From assembly GCA_021737645.1 (NCBI GenBank), contig JAIPDO010000007.1, positions 1 through 64,000 of the forward strand: a stretch of DNA of 64,000 nt. The letters run 5' to 3'. Position numbers and translations under genes: made by a program. The DNA comes from Desulfarculaceae bacterium. GTDB lineage: Bacteria; Desulfobacterota; Desulfarculia; Desulfarculales; Desulfarculaceae. The notes beneath the pieces are model-generated. The model was given only the letters and a program-made list of their open reading frames with translations. It did no database searches and had not been told where the DNA came from. Shown one piece after another: positions 8,377-16,902 of this stretch (position 1 is the stretch's first letter; every line of letters begins with the position of its first letter).

Positions 8377-9564
8377 CTACCCCTTTTCGTTGCCCAAGAT
8401 GGCCACCGCGCTGATCTGGGGCGGGCCGCCAAAGGTGTGGGACAGCCCCAGGCGCGGGTTCTTCACCTGGCGTTCAGGGTTGTCCACCTTTTGTTGCAAC
8501 TGCTTGTATATCTCATAGGTCATGCGCAGGCCGCTGGCCCCAATGGGGTGGCCGAAGCACTTGAGCCCGCCGTCGATGTTCACCGGCAGGCCGCCACCGA
8601 TCTCGAAAAAGCCGGAACGGATGTCCTCTATGGCCCCGCCGGGCTTGCTGAACCCGAAGTTCTCGTAGATGGCCAATTCGGTGATGGTGAAGCAGTCGTG
8701 CACCTCGGCCAGGTCGAGTTCCTCGCGGGGGTTGGTGATGCCGGCCATCTCGTAGGCCTTCTTGGATGAGTTCATCAGGGCCCCGAAGTGAATCCAGTCG
8801 AAGTTGGGGCGCAAATGGGGCATGGTGGAATCCATGGCCACGCCCACGCCCTTTAGGTATATGGGGTCGTCCCGGAAGTTCTTGGCCATGTCGGCCCGGG
8901 TGACGATGGCGCAGGCCGCGCCGTCGCTGTTGCCGCAGCAATCGAAAAGGCCCAAAGGCCAGGCGATCACCGGGGCGGCCAGCACTTTTTCCAAAGGCAC
9001 CTTGTTGTGGAAATGGGCCTTGGGGGCGCGGCTGCCGTTATCGTGGTTCTTCACCGCGATGCGGCCGATAAGCTCCTTGCCTTCCTCGTTGCTAAGGCCG
9101 TACTCCTGGAAATAGCGCTTGGCGATGAGCGCGAAGGAGCCGGGCGCGGTGCGCCGGGCCTCCAGCACCGGGTTCATGCCCCGGCCCATGCCCAGACCGG
9201 CGTATCCGGTGTCCTTGAGCTTTTCCACGCCCAAAGCCATGACCACGTCGTACATGCCGCTGGCCACGGCCATGCAAGCCTCGAACAGGGCGATGTGCCC
9301 GCTGGTGCACCAGTTCTCGTTGCGGATGATGGGAATGTCGCGCAGTTTGAGGGCGTCGGCCGCCGCCGAGGAGCCGGTGCCGCCCATGGGGGCGTACACC
9401 GTGCTGAAGAAGCAGGCCTCGATATCCTCGGGCCCTACCCCCGCGTCCTTGAAAGCTTCGCTGGAAGCCTCGATGGCCAGGTCGCTCATGCCGGTGTCCC
9501 AGCGCTCGCCAAACTGGCTGCACCCCATGCCGATGATCGCTACTTTGTCCTTTATGCTACCCAT
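8377..9564 (-). CDS. SCP2/archaeal-type thiolase
   Basis: A 395-residue thiolase of the SCP-2/acetyl-CoA acetyltransferase branch. The nucleophilic cysteine lies in NENWCTSGHIAL (Cys86), the ECH-like histidine segment is EVHDCFTI, and the GHP motif is KCFGHPIGASG. This branch is known to work with DUF35 zinc-ribbon/OB-fold partners, as in the archaeal thiolase/HMG-CoA synthase complex and in BbsAB of anaerobic toluene degradation. The upstream neighbour, 13 nt away, carries exactly such a DUF35 domain, so a complex is likely. It should cleave a 3-ketoacyl-CoA with CoA; the chain is unknown. ATG behind GGGGAG. Confidence 0.87.
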   Translation of the reverse strand: MGSIKDKVAIIGMGCSQFGERWDTGMSDLAIEASSEAFKDAGVGPEDIEACFFSTVYAPMGGTGSSAAADALKLRDIPIIRNENWCTSGHIALFEACMAVASGMYDVVMALGVEKLKDTGYAGLGMGRGMNPVLEARRTAPGSFALIAKRYFQEYGLSNEEGKELIGRIAVKNHDNGSRAPKAHFHNKVPLEKVLAAPVIAWPLGLFDCCGNSDGAACAIVTRADMAKNFRDDPIYLKGVGVAMDSTMPHLRPNFDWIHFGALMNSSKKAYEMAGITNPREELDLAEVHDCFTITELAIYENFGFSKPGGAIEDIRSGFFEIGGGLPVNIDGGLKCFGHPIGASGLRMTYEIYKQLQQKVDNPERQVKNPRLGLSHTFGGPPQISAVAILGNEKG

Positions 9565-9577
9565 GATATTCTCCCCG

Positions 9578-10981
9578 CTACCTCACCGGCCGGCATTTCC
9601 AGAAGTAGTTGTGGAACCCACCCAGATCGTGCATGCGGCGCAGGGTGAGCTTAACCGGCGTGCCCAGTTCCACACTGGTGGGATCGGCGTCGGTCATCAG
9701 GCCGTAGAAACGGGCCCCGTTTTCCATCTGCACCACGGTCTGCACTATCACCGGGTCGTCGGGCCTTCCGGCCAGATTGTCCCGGCTGAAGGTGAAGACC
9801 TCTCCGGCCATGCCGCTCAGACGCACCGTGTCAAACTGGTCCACGCTGCGGCAGTTGTCGCAGATGCGCTGGATGGGGAAGGCCGCAGTGCCGCACTCCC
9901 GGCACTTGCTGCCCCGGCAGCGCAACAGGGAGTCGCGTTCCCGCCAGGTCACAGTGGCCGAGGGCACCAGGCGAAAAGGTTCGCCCGGCTGCGGCTCCAC
10001 CAGCCCGTTGAAGCTGAGGAAGCGTGCATAGGAGTTGATGGCGCGGCGGCTCTCCAGCTGCTGGAGCACACTCACCGCGGGCAGGACCGGCTGGGCCTTC
10101 ACCTCGAACAACAGGGCCTGAGCACCGTCGCCGTAGGCGGCCACCAGAATCTTTTCGCCGGGCTGGGCTTGCTCCAAGACGGCGGCCATCATCACCAGCG
10201 GATGGGCCGTCCCGCAGAACCCGACCGTCTCCAAAAGGGAGTCCACGGCCTGGCCCGCATCGTTAAGCCCGGTTTTCTTCAATATTCCCATGGCCGAACG
10301 GGGGTCCGGCGCGGGGATGATGGCCTTGGCGATGTCCTCGGACTTCAGGCCCATCTTGCTCATCAGGCCCTTTACCGCCTGGGCAGTGACCCGGAGGTAG
10401 CCCTCGCCGGTGACGAAGCGGCCTTCCCAGGACTGCACGTAGGTGTCCTCCTGAGTGCGCCACACATCATTGATCTCGTCGGTTACCGCGTAGCCACCCA
10501 GGTAGGCCACCGGCGCATCGCCGCCGCCCACCAAGACCGCCGCCCCGGCGTCGCCGAAGAGCTGCTCCTGGTCGGAGCGGGGATAGCCCAGGCGCTTCTC
10601 GCCGGAGGCCACCAGCACCTTGCCATCGCCAGCGGTGTCCAGGGCCAGTTTCAATGCGCCCAGCCCGGAACGCAGGGAGTTACCCAGGTCCAGGGTCTCC
10701 ATATTGCCTCCAAGGTCCAGGACCGTGGCCAACATGGCAGCGGTGGCCTTTTCCTTGTAAGGGGCGGTGGTGGAAGCGAAATATAGCGCCTGCACCCCGT
10801 CGCGCCCTCCGGCCTCCAGGGCAGCCCCGGCGGCCTCGGCGGCCATGGTCAGGGAGTCCTCGTCGCTGCCCGCCACGCTGCGGCAGCCTTTTTGGGCGCC
10901 CCGCTCCCAAGCCCCCCCGATGGTTTTTCGCTCAATCTTGAGATAGGGAATATGAGCAGCGGCTGTAAAAATGCCCGCCAT
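9578..10981 (-). CDS. HMG-CoA synthase-like domain fused to a DUF35 zinc-ribbon/OB-fold domain
   Basis: A 467-residue fusion. Residues 1-300 resemble the HMG-CoA synthase/KAS III fold of archaeal type (SGEKRLGYP, FGDAGAAVLVGG, AAYGDGAQALLF). Residues 355-377 form a zinc ribbon (CRECG then CDNC), followed by an OB-fold to the end. By my alignment the synthase nucleophile Cys is Ser102 (LDLGNSLRSGLG) and the catalytic His region is IIPAPDPRS, so the Claisen chemistry is probably lost. The gene directly precedes the thiolase, and in archaea these three parts form one complex that channels the CoA intermediate. Here it probably acts as a substrate-binding or scaffold partner of the thiolase. RBS GGAGG. 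Confidence 0.8.
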   Translation of the reverse strand: MAGIFTAAAHIPYLKIERKTIGGAWERGAQKGCRSVAGSDEDSLTMAAEAAGAALEAGGRDGVQALYFASTTAPYKEKATAAMLATVLDLGGNMETLDLGNSLRSGLGALKLALDTAGDGKVLVASGEKRLGYPRSDQEQLFGDAGAAVLVGGGDAPVAYLGGYAVTDEINDVWRTQEDTYVQSWEGRFVTGEGYLRVTAQAVKGLMSKMGLKSEDIAKAIIPAPDPRSAMGILKKTGLNDAGQAVDSLLETVGFCGTAHPLVMMAAVLEQAQPGEKILVAAYGDGAQALLFEVKAQPVLPAVSVLQQLESRRAINSYARFLSFNGLVEPQPGEPFRLVPSATVTWRERDSLLRCRGSKCRECGTAAFPIQRICDNCRSVDQFDTVRLSGMAGEVFTFSRDNLAGRPDDPVIVQTVVQMENGARFYGLMTDADPTSVELGTPVKLTLRRMHDLGGFHNYFWKCRPVR

Positions 10982-11027
10982 TATCTGATCCTCCTGCTTA
11001 ATTAAAATCCATCAGGCCCCTTCAGGC

Positions 11028-12677
11028 TTAGATGGTTCGAACCGGCTGATACTCGCCAAATACCTCGCGCAGCACGCCGCAGATCTCGCCCAAGCTGGCG
11101 TAGGCCTCCACCGCCGCGATAATCACCGGCATCAGGGCTCCGTCGCCCTGGGCGTTTTGTTTGAGAGCGGCCAAGGCGCCGTCCACCTTGTCCTGGCTGC
11201 GCCGACTCTTCAGGGCTTGCAGCCGCTGAATCTGGTCCTGCTCCGCCTGGGGGTTGGACTCGACCAAAACCTCTTGCTCGTCTTCCTCGATGGCGTACTT
11301 GTTCACGCCCACCACCACCTGTTCGCCGAGCTCGACCTCTTTCTGAATATCGTAGGCCCGGCGCTCGATCTCTTTTTGCACGAAGCCCTTTTCGATGGCT
11401 TCCACCGCGCCGCCCATTTCCTGGACCTCGGCCATCAGCTCCTTGATGCGCGCGTAGAGCTGGTTGGTCAGGGCTTCCAGGTAATAGGAGCCGCCCATGG
11501 GGTCTATGGTGTCGGTGACCCCGGTCTCCTCGCGCAGTATCTGCTGAGTGCGCAGGCTGGTGCGCACCGATTCCTCGGTAGGCAGGCTGAGCGCCTCGTC
11601 GTAGGAGCAGGCGGCGATGGACTGAGCCCCGGCCAGCACCGCGGCCAGAGTCTGGTAAGCCACCCGCACCACGTTGTTCAGGGGCTGTTGGGCGGTCAGG
11701 CTGGCTCCGCTGGTCTGGGTGTGGAAGCGCAGCATGCACGAACGCGGGTCCTTGGCGCCAAAGCGGTCCCTGAGCATCTCGGCCCAGATGCGCCGGGCAG
11801 CCCGGTATTTGGCCACCTCTTCGAAAATCTTGTTGTTGGTGTTGAAAATCCAGCTGATGCGCGGAGCGAACTTGTCGATATCCAAACCAGCCTCAAGACC
11901 GGCCTCGATGTAGGCGATGGCGTTGCTGAAAGCAAAGGCTATTTCCTGTACCGCCGAACAGCCCGCCTCTCGCATATGGTAGCCGGCCACGTTGATGGTG
12001 TTGAAGCGCGGCGCGTTATTGCTGCAATAGGCGAAGATATCGGTGACCAGCCGGATGGACGGCTTGGGCGGGAAGATGTAGGTGCCCCGCACCGTGTACT
12101 CCTTGAGCACGTCGTTTTGCAGGGTGCCCCGCAGCACCTTGGGCTCCAGGCCCTGCTTCTTGCCGATGCTCACGTACATGGCCAACATGATGGCCGAGGG
12201 CGCGTTGATGGTCATGGAGGTGGAAAGCTTGTCCAGGGGCAGGCCCTCGAAGATAACCTCCATGTCCTCCAGGGTGTCAACCGGCACCCCCACCTTGCCC
12301 ACCTCTCCGGCGGACATGGGATGGTCCGAGTCGTAGCCGATCTGGGTGGGCAAATCGAAAGCCACGCTCAGGCCGGTCTGACCCTGCTCCAGCAGATAGC
12401 GGAAGCGGGCGTTGGTGTCTTTGGGCGAGTCATAGCCCGAATACTGGCGCACCGTCCAGGGGCGGCCCAGGTACATGCTGGGGTACACCCCGCGCGCAAA
12501 GGGATGCTCGCCGGGGAAGCCCAACTGCTCAAGGTAGTCCTGTTCCTGCACGTCGGCGGGAGTGTAGAGGCTCTCCACCGGGTCTCCCCAGTCGGTGTGG
12601 CGGGGAGACAACTTTGCCAGACCGGGGTCGCTTTGGGCCCACCTGGCTTTTTCTACTTTTATCTTGTTCTGGTCCAT
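11028..12677 (-). CDS. Methylmalonyl-CoA mutase-type large subunit (separate from B12 domain)
   Basis: About 549 residues: the TIM-barrel substrate domain of a cobalamin-dependent acyl-CoA mutase with no B12 domain. Relative to P. shermanii mutase, Tyr89, Arg207 and His244 are matched by Tyr79 (WTVRQYSGYD), Arg197 (YTVRGTYIFPP) and His234 (GYHMREAG). Tyr and Arg at these positions bind the free carboxylate of methylmalonyl-CoA; isobutyryl-CoA mutases carry Phe and Gln. The substrate should therefore be a CoA dicarboxylate: methylmalonyl/succinyl or an alkyl homologue. I prefer the ATG at 12677 (RBS CGGAG) to the GTG two codons upstream. The B12 subunit gene is 25 nt upstream. No MeaB-type chaperone or epimerase is present in this window. 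Confidence 0.9.
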   Translation of the reverse strand: MDQNKIKVEKARWAQSDPGLAKLSPRHTDWGDPVESLYTPADVQEQDYLEQLGFPGEHPFARGVYPSMYLGRPWTVRQYSGYDSPKDTNARFRYLLEQGQTGLSVAFDLPTQIGYDSDHPMSAGEVGKVGVPVDTLEDMEVIFEGLPLDKLSTSMTINAPSAIMLAMYVSIGKKQGLEPKVLRGTLQNDVLKEYTVRGTYIFPPKPSIRLVTDIFAYCSNNAPRFNTINVAGYHMREAGCSAVQEIAFAFSNAIAYIEAGLEAGLDIDKFAPRISWIFNTNNKIFEEVAKYRAARRIWAEMLRDRFGAKDPRSCMLRFHTQTSGASLTAQQPLNNVVRVAYQTLAAVLAGAQSIAACSYDEALSLPTEESVRTSLRTQQILREETGVTDTIDPMGGSYYLEALTNQLYARIKELMAEVQEMGGAVEAIEKGFVQKEIERRAYDIQKEVELGEQVVVGVNKYAIEEDEQEVLVESNPQAEQDQIQRLQALKSRRSQDKVDGALAALKQNAQGDGALMPVIIAAVEAYASLGEICGVLREVFGEYQPVRTI

Positions 12678-12702
12678 GGACACAGCTCCGCTCTCCCGGC
12701 TT

Positions 12703-13101
12703 TCAGCTCAGGGACACGTTGTTCCTGATGAACTCGGCAATTTCGGTCATGGTGGTGCCGGGCCCGAAGATTTCCTTGACGCCTTTTTCCCTGAGGGCCA
12801 CGCGGTCCTTGGGTGGCACGATGCCCCCGGCCACCAACAGAATGTGGGCCGCGTCCTTTTCGCGCAATAGCTGGGCCACCCGGGGCAGGTGTTGGTTGTG
12901 GGCTCCGGACAAGGTGCTCAGGGCGATGACGTCCACATCCTCCTGCATGGCGGCGGCCACGATGGCTTCGGGAGTCTGGCGCAGGCCGGTGTAGATTACC
13001 TCCATGCCCGCGTCCTTGAGACCGGCGCAAACCACCTTTATGCCGCGGTCGTGCCCGTCCAGGCCGGGCTTGGCCGCCAGAACTCGAATACGTTTACTCA
13101 T
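12703..13101 (-). CDS. Cobalamin-binding small subunit of the acyl-CoA mutase
   Basis: About 132 residues forming only a B12-binding Rossmann domain. The DxHxxG cobalt-ligand motif is [12 protein letters not shown], with STLSGAH and VAGGIVPP completing the nucleotide-tail pocket. It is the partner of the large subunit encoded immediately downstream; split mutases are usual in archaea and many anaerobes. The ATG at 13101 ([11 protein letters not shown]) follows AAGGAG; the ORF-track start three codons earlier is a TTG. Interconverts a branched and a linear CoA dicarboxylate with the large subunit. Confidence 0.93.
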   Translation of the reverse strand: MSKRIRVLAAKPGLDGHDRGIKVVCAGLKDAGMEVIYTGLRQTPEAIVAAAMQEDVDVIALSTLSGAHNQHLPRVAQLLREKDAAHILLVAGGIVPPKDRVALREKGVKEIFGPGTTMTEIAEFIRNNVSLS

Positions 13102-13134
13102 GACTATCAAGCTCCTTTTACCTACAGGCCCGGC

Positions 13135-14676
13135 CTACAGGGGGACGTTGCCGTGCTTGCGCCACGGTTTGGGTTCCTGCTTGTCCTCCAGGGACTGGAG
13201 GGCCTGCACCAGATAGCGCCGGGTGTCGCCGGGCAGGATCACCGCATCCACATGCAGCTTTCTGGCCACGTTGTAGGGGTTGGCGAACTTCTCCCGGTAC
13301 TCCTCGATCTTGGCCTGGCGGGTGGCCTCGGGGTCGTCGGACTTGGCGATGTCCTTGGCGTAGACGATATCCACCGCGCCCTCGGCCCCCATCACCGCCA
13401 CCTCGGCCGAAGGCCAGGCCCACACCTGATCCGCACCCAACTGCTTGGAACACATGGCCTGATAGGCTCCGCCGTAGGCCTTGCGCAAAATGATGGTGAT
13501 CTTGGGGACCGTGGCCTCGGAGTAGGCGTAGATCATTTTGGCCCCGTGGCGGATGATGCCGCTGTACTCGTGCTTGACCCCGGGCAGATAGCCCGGCACG
13601 TCCACCAGGCTCACCAGGGGGACGTTGAAGGCGTCGCAGGTGCGAACGAAGCGGGCGGCTTTGTCCGAGGCGTCGCTGTCCAGGGCCCCTCCCAAATGGC
13701 GCGACTGGTTGGCGATGATGCCCACCGAGCGCCCGGCCACCCGGCCGAAGCCGACCACGATGTTGGGCGCGTACAGGGCCTTGATTTCCATGAAGTCGCC
13801 GCCGTCGACCAGGCGGGAGATGACCTCGCGCACATCGAAGAACTTTTTGCGGTCCTCGGGGATGAGCTTATGGATATCCTCGTCAAAGGGCGCCTCGTCC
13901 GAGGCGTCCAAGAGCGGAGGGGCGTTACGAGCGTTGCTGGGCAAGAAGGATAGCAGTCGCTTTGTCTGCTCCAGGCAGTCATGGTCGTCCTTGGCGGCCA
14001 GGTCGCAGTTGCCCGATATCTTGGTGTGGATGCGTGGCCCGCCCAGTTTTTCCATGGTCACGTCTTCGCCGGTGACCGACATGATGACCTTGGGGCCGGT
14101 GATGAACATGTATGAGGTCTTTTTGACCATGAACACGAAGTCGGTCATGGCCGGCGAATAGACCGCGCCACCGGCGCAGTTGCCCATGATCAGAGAGATC
14201 TGGGGCACCACCCCGCTGGCATTGACGTTGCGCTTGAAGATGAGGCCGTACCCGGCCAGGCCCTCTGCGCCTTCCTGCACCCTGGCCCCGGCCGAATCGT
14301 TTATGCCCACGATGGGGGCCCCGGCCTTGACCGCCAAGTCCATGATGGTGCAGATCTTCTGGGAGTGCATGTCCCCCAAGCTGCCGCCCATTACCGTGGC
14401 GTCCTGGGCAAAAGCGAAGACCGTGCGGCCGTCCACCTTGCCGTAGCCGGTCACCACGCCGTCGCCGGGCATATGTTTTTCTTCCAGGCCAAAATCGCGG
14501 CAGGTGTGGTCGGTCAACAAGCCCACCTCGATGAAGGTGTCCTTGTCGAACAGGAAGTCCAAGCGCTCCCGGGCGGTGAGCTTGCCTTTGGCGTGCTCCC
14601 GCTCGATGCGCTTGATCCCGCCTCCCAGACGATGCTCTTGGTTCTTCTGCTCGAGCTGCTCGATGAAATGATCCAT
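13135..14676 (-). CDS. Biotin-dependent acyl-CoA carboxyltransferase (propionyl-CoA carboxylase beta / methylmalonyl-CoA decarboxylase alpha)
   Basis: A 513-residue carboxyltransferase with two crotonase-fold halves. The acyl-CoA oxyanion segments are GINDSAGARVQEG and NCAGGAVYSPA in the first half, and VDVPGYLPG with LRKAYGGAYQAM in the second. It moves CO2 between carboxybiotin and an acyl-CoA. No biotin carboxylase, biotin carrier or Na+-pump decarboxylase subunits occur in this window, so it must use partners encoded elsewhere. Placed 33 nt upstream of the mutase small subunit, it most likely carboxylates propionyl-CoA or decarboxylates the malonyl-type product of the mutase. Confidence 0.9.
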   Translation of the reverse strand: MDHFIEQLEQKNQEHRLGGGIKRIEREHAKGKLTARERLDFLFDKDTFIEVGLLTDHTCRDFGLEEKHMPGDGVVTGYGKVDGRTVFAFAQDATVMGGSLGDMHSQKICTIMDLAVKAGAPIVGINDSAGARVQEGAEGLAGYGLIFKRNVNASGVVPQISLIMGNCAGGAVYSPAMTDFVFMVKKTSYMFITGPKVIMSVTGEDVTMEKLGGPRIHTKISGNCDLAAKDDHDCLEQTKRLLSFLPSNARNAPPLLDASDEAPFDEDIHKLIPEDRKKFFDVREVISRLVDGGDFMEIKALYAPNIVVGFGRVAGRSVGIIANQSRHLGGALDSDASDKAARFVRTCDAFNVPLVSLVDVPGYLPGVKHEYSGIIRHGAKMIYAYSEATVPKITIILRKAYGGAYQAMCSKQLGADQVWAWPSAEVAVMGAEGAVDIVYAKDIAKSDDPEATRQAKIEEYREKFANPYNVARKLHVDAVILPGDTRRYLVQALQSLEDKQEPKPWRKHGNVPL

Positions 14677-14685
14677 GACCCCGCC

Positions 14686-15837
14686 CTAGAATCCACACTC
14701 TTTGGAGATGACGATGCGTTGCACCTCAGAGGTGCCCTCTGTCACGGTGTACAGGCGGCCGTCGCGCCAGTGACGCTGGATGGGGTACTCCATCATGTAG
14801 CCGTAGCCGCCATGGATCTGCATGCCGGTGTTGGTGATATTCTGCAGAAGCTCGGCGCAGAACAGCTTGACCATGGAGGATTCCTTCTTCACGTTGGCCC
14901 CGGCCTCGTACAAACGAGCCACCCGCCACACGTAGGTGCGCATCACGTCGATGTAGGTGGCCATCTCGGCCAGTTTGAAGGAGGTGTTCTGGAACTTGAT
15001 GATGGGCTTGCCGAACTGAACCCGTTGCTTGGCGTACTCCACGCTGAGGTCGTAGGCCGCTTGCGCGGTGCCCAGGCAGCGGGCTCCGTAGGTGATGCGC
15101 CCGGAGATCAGGATGTCCTCCAGTTGCTGGAAGCCACCGCACTCCTTGCCGCCGATGAGGTTTTCGGCCGGTACCCGGCAGTCCTCGAACACCAGTTCGC
15201 CGGTCTCGGCGGCGTGGTTGCCCACCTTGTCCAGCTTCTTGCTCACCGTGAAGCCCGGGGTGCCCTTGTCCACCAGGAACAGGTTGATGCCCAGGCCCCG
15301 TTTGTCGGGCTGGGTGTAGGCGGCCACGATCACGTAATCGCAGATGGGCGCGTTGGTGATGAACATCTTGGTGCCGTTGATCACGTATTCGTCGCCATCG
15401 CGCACCGCGCGGGTCTGAATGGAGGCGGCGTCGGAGCCCACGTTGGGCTCGGTAAGCCCGAAGGCTGCGATTTTTTTGCCCTGGATGGCCGGAATCAGGT
15501 ACTTCTCTTTTTGTTCCTGGGAGCCGTGCAGAAAGATGGGCATGGTGCCAAGGCCGCTGTGGGCCACGATGGCCCCGCAGAAACCGGCGTTTATCCGGCA
15601 AACCTGCTCGATCATGATGCACTCGCTGAGCTTGTCCGCGCCGCCGCCGCCCAACTCTTCGGGGTAGCGGGGGCACAAAAAGCCCATCTCGGCCATCTTG
15701 GTGAACAGAGCCAGGGGAGTGTGCCCCGTCTCTTCAGCCTCGTCTACCATGGGGGCCAAGACCTCGTCGGCGAAGTCGGCCATCATATCCTGGAATATTC
15801 TCTGCTCTTCGGTGAGCTCGGAGGTGTTGTATTGCAT
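14686..15837 (-). CDS. Acyl-CoA dehydrogenase
   Basis: About 383 residues with complete ACAD features: GLTEPNVGSDAAS, NGTKMFITNA, and the catalytic Glu in TVTEGTSEVQRIVISK near the end. It resembles the anaerobic acyl-/glutaryl- and benzylsuccinyl-CoA dehydrogenase-like group as much as butyryl-CoA dehydrogenase; I cannot separate them by eye. I set the start at the ATG (15837), one codon inside the GTG of the ORF track, behind GAGGCAGTG. It lies nine bases from the carboxyltransferase gene, firmly within the operon. Confidence 0.9.
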   Translation of the reverse strand: MQYNTSELTEEQRIFQDMMADFADEVLAPMVDEAEETGHTPLALFTKMAEMGFLCPRYPEELGGGGADKLSECIMIEQVCRINAGFCGAIVAHSGLGTMPIFLHGSQEQKEKYLIPAIQGKKIAAFGLTEPNVGSDAASIQTRAVRDGDEYVINGTKMFITNAPICDYVIVAAYTQPDKRGLGINLFLVDKGTPGFTVSKKLDKVGNHAAETGELVFEDCRVPAENLIGGKECGGFQQLEDILISGRITYGARCLGTAQAAYDLSVEYAKQRVQFGKPIIKFQNTSFKLAEMATYIDVMRTYVWRVARLYEAGANVKKESSMVKLFCAELLQNITNTGMQIHGGYGYMMEYPIQRHWRDGRLYTVTEGTSEVQRIVISKECGF

Positions 15838-15889
15838 CACTGCCTCACTTGGTTTTTTTTAAATAGTCGTATGTCTAGGGCAAGGTGCT

Positions 15890-16675
15890 TTACTTGCCCT
15901 GGAATTTCGGCTCACGTTTTTCAAACAGCGCCTTGATGCCCTCTTGGCGGTCCTCGCTGGTGAACAGCAGGCACTCCACCATGGCCTCGTAATCCAGCCC
16001 GGCCCTGAGCCCGGTTTCCTGGGAGGCGTTGATGGCCTTTTTGGCCCATTTGAGGGCCAGGCTGCTCTTGGCCGCGATTTTTTTGGCCACGGCCATGACC
16101 TGCTCCTCAAGCTCATCCGCCGGGTAGACCTGGTTGACGATACCCAAGCGCAGGGCCTCGTCGGCCTTGATGAACTCGCCGGTGAAGATAAGCTCCTTGG
16201 TCTTGGCCACCCCCACCAAGCGGGGCAGGCGCTGGGTGCCCCCGCCTCCGGGCATGATGCCCAGGCGTATCTCGGGCAGGCCCATCAGGGAGCGATCCGA
16301 GGCAAAGCGCAGGTCGCAGGCCAGGGCGAACTCAAGCCCGCCGCCCAGGCACAGGCCGTCGATCATGGCGATCACCGGGCGGTCCAGGCGCTCGAACTGG
16401 GAGTAGAAACCCTGTGCAAGGGTGTCCATGAAGTTTTCCATGTCCAAGGGGCTGTACTTGGCCAGTTCCTTGACGTCCGAGCCGGCCACGAAGGCCTTGT
16501 CACCGGCCCCGGACACCACCAGAACCCTTATAGACGGGTCACCCTGCACCTTGGCCAACACGTCGGCCATTTCCAGGCGGGCGGCCCGGTTGAGGGCGTT
16601 GCGCACCTCGGGCCGGTTGATGACGAGTTGGCCGATGCCCTCCCGGACCTCAAAAATGATGTTTTGATACTCCAT
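15890..16675 (-). CDS. Enoyl-CoA hydratase (crotonase)
   Basis: About 261 residues. The oxyanion-hole segment AFVAGSDVKEL, the first catalytic Glu in LGGGLEFALACD and the second in GLPEIRLG are all present, so it should hydrate trans-2-enoyl-CoA. The C-terminus FEKREPKFQGK is typical. The ATG at 16675 (MEYQNIIFEV) sits behind GGGGAAAC; the 33 extra codons of the track are not conserved-looking. First gene of the minus-strand operon that runs through the dehydrogenase, carboxyltransferase, mutase, fusion, thiolase and 3-hydroxyacyl-CoA dehydrogenase. Confidence 0.93.
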   Translation of the reverse strand: MEYQNIIFEVREGIGQLVINRPEVRNALNRAARLEMADVLAKVQGDPSIRVLVVSGAGDKAFVAGSDVKELAKYSPLDMENFMDTLAQGFYSQFERLDRPVIAMIDGLCLGGGLEFALACDLRFASDRSLMGLPEIRLGIMPGGGGTQRLPRLVGVAKTKELIFTGEFIKADEALRLGIVNQVYPADELEEQVMAVAKKIAAKSSLALKWAKKAINASQETGLRAGLDYEAMVECLLFTSEDRQEGIKALFEKREPKFQGK

Positions 16676-16791
16676 ATTGTCTGTTTCCCCGCTCAAGATC
16701 TGTTTTGGTGTCGAGCTTTGCCGGTGCTTGCGGCAGCCACATCCCGTGTCGGCTGCGTCACTGCCGTTTATCATAAATATGATTTTATATT

Positions 16792-16819
16792 AAATTACAT
16801 TATTCGGCTGCGATGACAA
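16792..16819 (-). promoter_or_regulatory. Candidate promoter of the 16.7-7.5 kb catabolic operon
   Basis: Minus-strand TTGTCA (16814-16819) and TAATTT (16792-16797) are 16 bp apart in an AT-rich patch upstream of the hydratase gene. A moderate match; no palindromic operator of the TAACGCA type was found here. Confidence 0.4.
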
Positions 16820-16902
16820 GAAAAAAGTTGATTAGGTTATTTTAAATTTAATTTTTTGGGTGGTTACCGTAATGGCCGCCAGGCAGTCCCCCGGGCTTGC
16901 CG

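Noticed and set aside
9119-10786. 555-residue plus-strand ORF
   Set aside because: Antisense shadow of the thiolase and DUF35 fusion genes, which both have intact motifs and good ribosome-binding sites.
11028-13101. 2-hydroxyisobutyryl-CoA or isobutyryl-CoA mutase, as in acetone or isobutyrate degradation
   Set aside because: The large subunit has the Tyr and Arg pair typical of dicarboxyl-CoA substrates rather than the residues of those mutases.
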